In this document: positions 59,701 to 64,000 of the stretch, piece after piece | Numbering within the stretch: the first letter of the stretch is position 1 | How the letters are laid out: every line of letters starts with the position of its first letter | Origin: SM23-73-3 sp964580215 | GTDB taxonomy: Bacteria; Zixibacteria; MSB-5A5; SM1-73 | NCBI GenBank assembly: GCA_964580215.1 | Contig: CAZOJT010000008.1 | Span: 1-64,000, forward strand | DNA length: 64,000 nucleotides | Direction of reading: 5' to 3' | Made by a program: the position numbers and the translations under genes | The notes under the pieces: generated by a model | The model's input: only the letters and a program-made list of their open reading frames with translations | Databases searched by the model: none | Told to the model about the DNA's origin: nothing

Positions 59701-60885
59701 CTGAGCGTGGATTTTGCCTTGGTATGGCGAAGCCTCTTCATACAGATATCGCCAGACCTGCGCCAGGTCGACTCCGTTCACCGAAATCGAGAGTTGGCCG
59801 GAGAGGAGGCTGTCGGTTACGAGTCTGCCTTTTCCGGAAATGCTCCCACCCAAAACTCCCAGATTCATCTGATCCAGACTGACTGAGCCGGGTTCCAACT
59901 CTGCCCGAATGGACCCTTTGCGAAGGCGGATTTTGGCAACATCCAATTCGGGAAGATCAAGCTGAAGACTCAATCTGGGATGGTCTAACGACCCCTCCAG
60001 ATGTAGGGCCAAGTCAACATCGCCTTGGACTGGCGGTAATTTGTTATTGATTACCTCACGAGCAGTTTGCAGGAGCAGACCCGGATTTCCTTTTAGCGAA
60101 AAATCACCCGTGACGGAAGGCGGGGCACTTTCTTGTAGAAGCTTTGCATTTCCGGTAAACTCCAGACCAGGCAGAAGCATTGATAGGGAACTCAGTTCCA
60201 TTCTTTGGGGGCTTAATTGTCCCTCCAGCTTGATTTGGATGGCGGCCAATGGAATACTCTGGTATTCCAAAACGCTGGAATCCGCCTGGATATGATAATG
60301 GTAGGTCTCATTTATCCCGTGCTCGACTGTGACGTTCAAATTGTGTACCGACGCCTGCATTGGAATAGAGTTGTCAAGATACCGGAGTGAAGCGTTTCGT
60401 AGAACCGCCGTGTTCAATTGAACCTGAAGGGAAGCTTGAGAAGAAATGCTATCCTTGGTTCGACCAGAAGTCGGCAAGGGGATATTGAAGGTTCCTGAAC
60501 TGTCTCGACTAACTGTTAGGAAAAGATTGTCGAGATTTAGTGAACGAATGGAAAGCCGGCGTCGCAACAACTCAGTTAGATGGTAATTCGCCCTGGCATA
60601 ATCCAGGCTCAACAAAGCGATGGTATCGCCGGATTGGAGTTGAAAAATTCGAACATCCTGTATCTGAAGTCGCGAAAGCAGATTGGTTTCCAGATTTCCG
60701 ATCTGAACCTCTTGCCCCAGCAGATTTCCGAGTTGGGCTTCAGCAATTTGTTTGATTATTTTCTCGCCCGGGCTCAGGGTAAGCAGAAAAAGCAAGAGCA
60801 CAAGCGCTGCAAAAGCAAACAGCAGTCCCGCTGTCAGCCAACGGGCAACCCGTTTCCCCGTGGATCGTTTATCTTTCATACCCAT
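56770..60885 (-). CDS. tamB: TamB-like translocation and assembly module protein (DUF490)
   Basis: About 1371 residues from ATG 60885 (TTG 60891 and ATG 60879 possible). An N-terminal anchor helix (LTAGLLFAFAALVLLLFLLTL) is followed by over 1000 residues of amphipathic beta-repeats of AsmA/DUF490 type (SGKGRLVTDSLLSGQLSISVNGVDLA; LNTEFALSGSTKNPEVDGRLEARELTV). The conserved C-terminal TamB domain has VTVEEGYVLYLDRKFKIKQGVVDF, TSDPPEDKSNILSLLTIG and SRKVGTFLGLEQLTI. It forms an elongated hydrophobic groove spanning the periplasm. Operon with tamA immediately downstream. Confidence 0.9.
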   Translation of the reverse strand: MGMKDKRSTGKRVARWLTAGLLFAFAALVLLLFLLTLSPGEKIIKQIAEAQLGNLLGQEVQIGNLETNLLSRLQIQDVRIFQLQSGDTIALLSLDYARANYHLTELLRRRLSIRSLNLDNLFLTVSRDSSGTFNIPLPTSGRTKDSISSQASLQVQLNTAVLRNASLRYLDNSIPMQASVHNLNVTVEHGINETYHYHIQADSSVLEYQSIPLAAIQIKLEGQLSPQRMELSSLSMLLPGLEFTGNAKLLQESAPPSVTGDFSLKGNPGLLLQTAREVINNKLPPVQGDVDLALHLEGSLDHPRLSLQLDLPELDVAKIRLRKGSIRAELEPGSVSLDQMNLGVLGGSISGKGRLVTDSLLSGQLSISVNGVDLAQVWRYLYEEASPYQGKIHAQLTASGTGRDPKNWKILADVSLKQAKYCSKPLPDFSVKLTIQQGLADFRFKQENSELLAKLKLNGKRLQGEFWAKILQLEPLAGLADISDLTGSMELEGVVGGNIDSPQITAQMKAQNIRYQDFPVDSLTASILYRNGRVHISKLHFVGNVDPIDTLEPPFHLSNISGAIVYQGQVSGRSDSLSGEVNINLIRPSYGDIHFDEGLLQVTLEGQLINLLLLQLRRDSILIQAAGDFSIPSANGTCDIELIQLPHDGFNVEEGKSALELEADDATADFRRVGKLTAAFDLSEANRYILRMDGDRLDLDRIRLLLAEPPDIGGWLRFNLVFAGNLDNPHAELGFHLQRPRFQLVEMDSVKGHFKLTGDQFDFGPLELHHKGHYSAASGIVGLQKREDGSWFVSEHSPLKGEASGQDFDLRLLNVFLPEDMQVSGYGSYNLSWDGTLAHPHPTGTFVLEEAAVQTGPKTPAIQEINLNSLIRDSVLIIDNLSGVIQETPFQLQGNVTVSQLRKFDVQMSLSISNFGTITGNGTLSPDSLQFGARVKQMDIATLQPFFPDLTQLSGILNTEFALSGSTKNPEVDGRLEARELTVQPSWLNAPFDRGVVKLDFNKNKLKIDSLFIRLGGGTIFVSGDLTHDKGELAHVDVQVNVTDVNINRPKELILSVKSAQLSYKDQNNYFLLDGDIILGESRMLVNFRPQSVLPFAQAVERPKPELPSFLRQTRMNIRLRESENIWVDNNLARLRLHTELSTAGSPVQPNLTGRVTVEEGYVLYLDRKFKIKQGVVDFIDPDRLNPIIDLKAETSVKTYRATEATPYLVMLSISGALDEVVVELTSDPPEDKSNILSLLTIGATREELTGKDAEGRDASVSGVLVERAQSLSSQKISGYASRKVGTFLGLEQLTIEGNLFRFDQSWGPQLLASKKISPRMELTYITTVGHSNENSFRLDYRLSKHFSLEGETDQQGRTGMNLKYRLRSKP

Positions 60886-61046
60886 TCCCAAAATAATGGC
60901 TCAAGCGTCTATCCATCATAAAGGATAATCGCAATGCGACAACCTGGGGATTCTGGAAGAGAACTATTAAAAATGAACAATGATGATGAGCATGATGATT
61001 TTTTTGGCTTTCATCAGAACTCTCCCCCATCGATTTAAATCTACAT

Positions 61047-62114
61047 TTATAACCATCTCTTTCTTCTGAAATAGACCAACATTACGCCTGCAACGCCAAT
61101 CATGACTACCCAGAAGGCCTTGGGATAAAACCAATGCCATTTCAGTTCCGGCATGTACTCAAAATTCATGCCATAGATACCTGCTACGAAGGTCAGAGGA
61201 ATGAATATGGTTGCTATTATGGTTAAAACCTTCATCACCTGATTCATTCTGTTGCTGACGCTGGAAAGATAAATGTCAAGCATTCCTGAAAGCATATCCC
61301 GGAACGTCTCTATGGTGTCGATCACCTGAATGGTGTGGTCATAAACATCTCTGAGATAGATTCCCGTGGAGTCCTTAACCAGCTTTGATTCTCCCCTTTC
61401 CAGGCGACTGACCACCTCTCGTAAGGGCCAGACCGACTTACGCAAAAATATCATCTCTCTTTTTAAGTTGTGCATTGTCTGTAGGGTTTCTGGCGTCGGA
61501 TTGCTGACTAACTCCTCCTCCATGCCCTCTATCTTTTCGTCCAGTTTTTCTAAGACTGTGAAGTAGTTATCAACGATGGCATCCATTAAGGCGTAAGCGA
61601 GATAATCAGTTCCCATTTTTCTGACGCGACCTTTTGCGTTTCTGATTCTTTCTCTCAGGGGATCGAAGGTATCTCCCACCCTCTCCTGAAACGAGAGGAC
61701 GAAGTTTGAGCCAAAGATTATGCTCACCTGTTCCGCTCTTATTACATCCTCTTTTTCATCAAAATAGAGCATTTTCAAGACGACAAACACGTAGTCTTCA
61801 AAGTCCTCTATTTTCGGGCGCTGTTCGGTATTCAAAATGTCTTCCAAGATAAGCGGATGCAGGTCAAAATGTTTTCCGATCTTTTCCATAACTTCGATGT
61901 CATGAAGCCCGTCCATGTTAACCCATGTCACAGTGGGTAGATCTTTAAAGGGAAAACACTCCTCAATGGTTTTTGGTTCCTTCTCTTGAAGTTGTGACTC
62001 ATCATAGTCAATGAGTCTAATTCTTACCTTTTCGATCTTCTTCTTCCCAATGTGGACCAGAGTTCCAGGAGAAAGCCCAATTTTTCTTGATACTCTCTTA
62101 ATGAATCTTGGCAT
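61047..62114 (-). CDS. corA: CorA-family magnesium/cobalt transporter
   Basis: 355 residues. N-terminal cytosolic domain (TVTWVNMDGLHDIEVMEKIGKHFDLHPLILEDILNTEQRPKIEDFEDYVFVVLKML), a long coiled helix, then two C-terminal membrane helices. The diagnostic YGMNFEYMPE (GMN) motif lies between them, and a basic tail RRKRWL follows. All features of a functional pentameric channel are present. It is divergent from the ATP-cone gene, with overlapping promoters at 62164-62216. Ribosome-binding GGAGGTGAATT box before ATG 62114. Confidence 0.95.
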   Translation of the reverse strand: MPRFIKRVSRKIGLSPGTLVHIGKKKIEKVRIRLIDYDESQLQEKEPKTIEECFPFKDLPTVTWVNMDGLHDIEVMEKIGKHFDLHPLILEDILNTEQRPKIEDFEDYVFVVLKMLYFDEKEDVIRAEQVSIIFGSNFVLSFQERVGDTFDPLRERIRNAKGRVRKMGTDYLAYALMDAIVDNYFTVLEKLDEKIEGMEEELVSNPTPETLQTMHNLKREMIFLRKSVWPLREVVSRLERGESKLVKDSTGIYLRDVYDHTIQVIDTIETFRDMLSGMLDIYLSSVSNRMNQVMKVLTIIATIFIPLTFVAGIYGMNFEYMPELKWHWFYPKAFWVVMIGVAGVMLVYFRRKRWL

Positions 62115-62163
62115 TACAATTCACCTCCTTCAGTCACGATAACATCAGACTGTGAGAAAACTC

Positions 62164-62192
62164 TTGACTTATTTCTATTCATTTAGTATTAT
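62164..62192 (+). promoter_or_regulatory. Promoter of the ATP-cone gene
   Basis: TTGACT (62164-62169), 17-bp spacer, TATTAT (62187-62192). Overlaps the opposite promoter. Confidence 0.65.
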
Positions 62193-62216
62193 TACATAGA
62201 AATTTGAAAAAGTCAA
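62189..62216 (-). promoter_or_regulatory. Promoter of corA
   Basis: Minus-strand TTGACT (62211-62216), 16-bp spacer, TAATAA (62189-62194). The two promoters lie in a 10-bp inverted repeat CTCTTGACTT/AAGTCAAGAG (62161-62170, 62210-62219). Confidence 0.65.
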
Positions 62217-62291
62217 GAGGGATCCAATATTGAAGTGAGGGGATTAGAGGCGAAAACAATCCCCAATTTCAAAAGAAGGGAGGTGAGAAGA

Positions 62292-62519
62292 ATGCCGAAG
62301 CTGAAGAAACATTCAGGTAAGGAAGAGGAGTTTGACAGAAAGAAGCTGGAGCAATCCCTGCGGAAAGCTGGGGCCAGCGAGAACACTGCCCGCAAGATAG
62401 CGGAGGGAGTAAAACACCGCGAAGGAATGGCTACCTCGGAGATCCGCGGCCACGTTATCGCGGAGCTTAAACGCCACGAGCCCGAGGTTGCCAAGCGCTA
62501 CGAGACCCATCGGAAATGA
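62292..62519 (+). CDS. Stand-alone ATP-cone domain protein
   Basis: 75 residues from ATG 62292 (GGGAGGTGAG box); the longer frame from 62235 lacks a good site. The sequence EEEFDRKKLEQSLRKAGASENTARKIAEGV resembles the ATP-cone nucleotide-binding domain of NrdR and class I/III ribonucleotide reductases. The remainder, including IRGHVIAELKRHEPEVAKRYE, completes one cone. No zinc ribbon (NrdR) or reductase domain is attached. It may be a nucleotide-sensing regulator; the target is unknown. Divergent from corA with overlapping promoters, so a link to magnesium or ATP status is conceivable. Confidence 0.8.
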   Translation: MPKLKKHSGKEEEFDRKKLEQSLRKAGASENTARKIAEGVKHREGMATSEIRGHVIAELKRHEPEVAKRYETHRK

Positions 62520-62717
62520 CATCCGCAAGGCTGATGAGATGTTACTGGGAAGGCGGGTTTCTGTCAGATTGCCTTGAGCCAAACAGCCTGCAGGTTGCAG
62601 GATTGTCTGCTGCAGCCTGCAAGCTAATCATCGAAAGGGTCAACTCTCATGCCAGATTCACTCGAAATGGATTGAATCTTGTAACAAAAACATTTTTGGT
62701 CTTTCCAGAAGCTTATG

Positions 62718-63239
62718 TTACTTCTCAACTTTCAAAACACTAATTGCATTGGTAAAGAGAGTAGCATTCGGAATAAGAATTTTCTTGTTCTCGCCCTGAA
62801 TAGTGGTATATCGAAGGTCAATATCTGTCACCAGTCCCTCAAAGTTTGTTACAATGATGCGATCATTGCGCTCAAAAGGCCGATATATCAGTATGAGTAT
62901 GCCCGCAAGGACATTAGATAAGATGTCCCTGAGTGCAAATCCTAAAGCGAACCCGGTAAGTCCTAAACCTGCTACCAAAGCGTTAATATTAACGCCCATC
63001 TTGCTTAGTGCCATCACAGCGCCCCAAATCAGTAAAACGCCCTTGATCAACTGACCCATCAAATTGAAGACCGCTTTCTTGCTTGGGACTAACATTTTCC
63101 CGATACGGCGAATTATTCTTTTAATTATAATACTCATAAACCAAAACGACAAGAAAACAAGTACAGAAACCACAGCTCGTGGTGAAAAATTCACTACCTG
63201 TCCTATCAGCTTTTGTAGCTCTTTCAGTATTTCTTCCAT
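62718..63239 (-). CDS. Small MscS-family channel (short form)
   Basis: 173 residues. Two N-terminal helices (AVVSVLVFLSFWFMSIII and LIKGVLLIWGAVMALSKMG) are followed by the MscS pore helix TM3 (INALVAGLGLTGFALGFALRDILSNVLAGILIL). The beginning of the beta domain follows (RPFERNDRIIVTNFEGLVTDIDLRYTTIQGENKKILIPNATLFTNAI). It ends right after that domain, lacking the C-terminal alpha/beta cage of MscS, so it is among the shortest forms. A second MscS gene lies just upstream on the same strand. Confidence 0.9.
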   Translation of the reverse strand: MEEILKELQKLIGQVVNFSPRAVVSVLVFLSFWFMSIIIKRIIRRIGKMLVPSKKAVFNLMGQLIKGVLLIWGAVMALSKMGVNINALVAGLGLTGFALGFALRDILSNVLAGILILIYRPFERNDRIIVTNFEGLVTDIDLRYTTIQGENKKILIPNATLFTNAISVLKVEK

Positions 63240-63551
63240 TTCTTATGCCTCCATATTCCGCACAGCATTTTTATGAGACAGGCCTCTACTTTTTTCAACA
63301 GCAGCTATAAGCGTGAATTCGAGACCGGAAACTAAACCTGAAAATGTTGAAAAAAACCCACCAAGAATTTCCCCAACGTTTCCATTATAACAACAAAAGA
63401 AGAGATTTCTAAGCAAATTTGTGTGTGCACCTTAAAACACCAATATTACATCCTAAGCAAAATGCCTACCTCAACACTGACCAAGACGCGTAAGATAGTT
63501 GCCTTTAAAGCGTTTGCTTATCCCGTTTGGCTATGTTACCTACATACTGCC
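63240..63551. other. Gap between the two MscS genes
   Basis: No gene and no clear member of the repeat families described here. Low-complexity AT-rich stretch near 63370-63420. Confidence 0.4.
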
Positions 63552-64000
63552 TTACTCTCTTATCTCCTTATTAGTCTTGCCGCCGAGTTTTACATCAAAT
63601 TGGGGTGTTTGAATAAGGCTTATGTCTGTGGATGTAGATGCAATGGCGACACGTCCATTCGTCTTATCAAATTCTTCAAGGAATCGTGTAAAGAGTCGAT
63701 CCTTTGTGCTCCGGCGCTTTTTGAAATCCACAACATATCGAATGGTGAATTCCATCCAATTATCGTTGGCGATCATGGTGACCATGGGCTCGACCGTTTC
63801 ATGTTCAATCTTATACTTTTGGACCATTTCTTTCCATGTATTCTTGGCATAAGGTACATAATCACCCACCACCTCGTTGACGACTCGTTGAAGGATTTCT
63901 CTCGTCAATTTTTGGTCACTCTCAAATCTGATCGGCAGGGTAATTTCATCCCAAAGAAAAGGAAAGTCTGCAGAATAATTAAATACCGGCTCTTTGAACA
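63552..64000 (-). CDS. MscS-family channel, C-terminal part (5' end beyond window)
   Basis: The frame is open to the right edge, so the start is outside. The visible 148 residues begin FKEPVFNYSADFPFLWDEITLPI, which resembles the end of an MscS beta domain. The cytoplasmic alpha/beta domain follows (LQRVVNEVVGDYVPYAKNTWKEMV...WMEFTIRYVVDFKKRRSTKDRLFTRFLEEFDKT). This resembles a larger MscS homologue class, unlike the short paralogue downstream. Confidence 0.75.
   Translation of the reverse strand, partial: FKEPVFNYSADFPFLWDEITLPIRFESDQKLTREILQRVVNEVVGDYVPYAKNTWKEMVQKYKIEHETVEPMVTMIANDNWMEFTIRYVVDFKKRRSTKDRLFTRFLEEFDKTNGRVAIASTSTDISLIQTPQFDVKLGGKTNKEIRE

Overview
The window looks like a chromosomal contig from an anaerobic, diderm, uncultured bacterium of the FCB group. 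Candidate phylum Zixibacteria or a close relative is the best inference. Three secreted proteins end in a paired type-I-dockerin-like tail (core DLGDVLHLINYLYKGG) that I associate with Zixibacteria. A TamA/TamB pair and lipoproteins imply an outer membrane. An NfnAB transhydrogenase, acetate kinase and a 4-hydroxybutyryl-CoA-dehydratase-family protein suggest fermentation. No rRNA, tRNA or CRISPR array was found.

Layout. 1-4.3 kb (minus strand): a truncated TPR membrane protein, an AAA/Lon-type protease and an MscS-related membrane protein. 4.5-6.2 kb: an IS1182-like element with a broken transposase. 6.6-8.7 kb: an orphan multi-cofactor flavoprotein. 9.5-16.9 kb (plus): a degenerate aminotransferase, folB, folK, a deoxynucleoside kinase, panB, panC, a secreted beta-propeller fragment, panD and a GlmU-type nucleotidyltransferase. 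17-20.9 kb: a secreted protein, a LytR_C protein, rsfS and rho. 21.8-24.8 kb: a large FG-GAP/VCBS surface protein. 25-29.2 kb: an ABC-F ATPase, then a three-gene membrane/TPR operon. 29.3-37.8 kb (minus): a Bat-like operon (MoxR, TPR lipoprotein, DUF58, endonuclease IV, TPR/degenerate peptidase, BatA-like VWA). 38.6-43.6 kb: two more dockerin-tailed secreted proteins. 44.3-51.2 kb: a catabolic/redox cluster (HpaB/AbfD family, 3-hydroxyacyl-CoA dehydrogenase, acetate kinase, lipoprotein, NfnA, NfnB). 52.3-54.9 kb: two orphan membrane proteins and a GNAT remnant. 55-60.9 kb: TamA and TamB. 61-64 kb: CorA, a stand-alone ATP-cone protein and two MscS channels, the last cut by the window edge.

The most unusual property is the density of short palindromic repeats. 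They fill nearly every intergenic gap, often lie one inside another, and occur inside protein-coding genes. Five copies of a 20-bp palindrome (consensus NNTGAACCNNNNGGTTCRNN) are present; two have perfect 7-bp flanking duplications and both sit inside the same 15-bp host palindrome CCCGCCTCTGGCGGG. Related short elements lie in frame inside panC, the degenerate aminotransferase, the LytR_C gene and the BatA-like gene. One coincides with the frameshift in the transposase. Several genes take their stop codon from a repeat. This resembles the Rickettsia palindromic elements, but the families here are shorter and nested, and I do not recognise them as described.

All family assignments rest on recognised motifs and architecture. 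No database search was possible.
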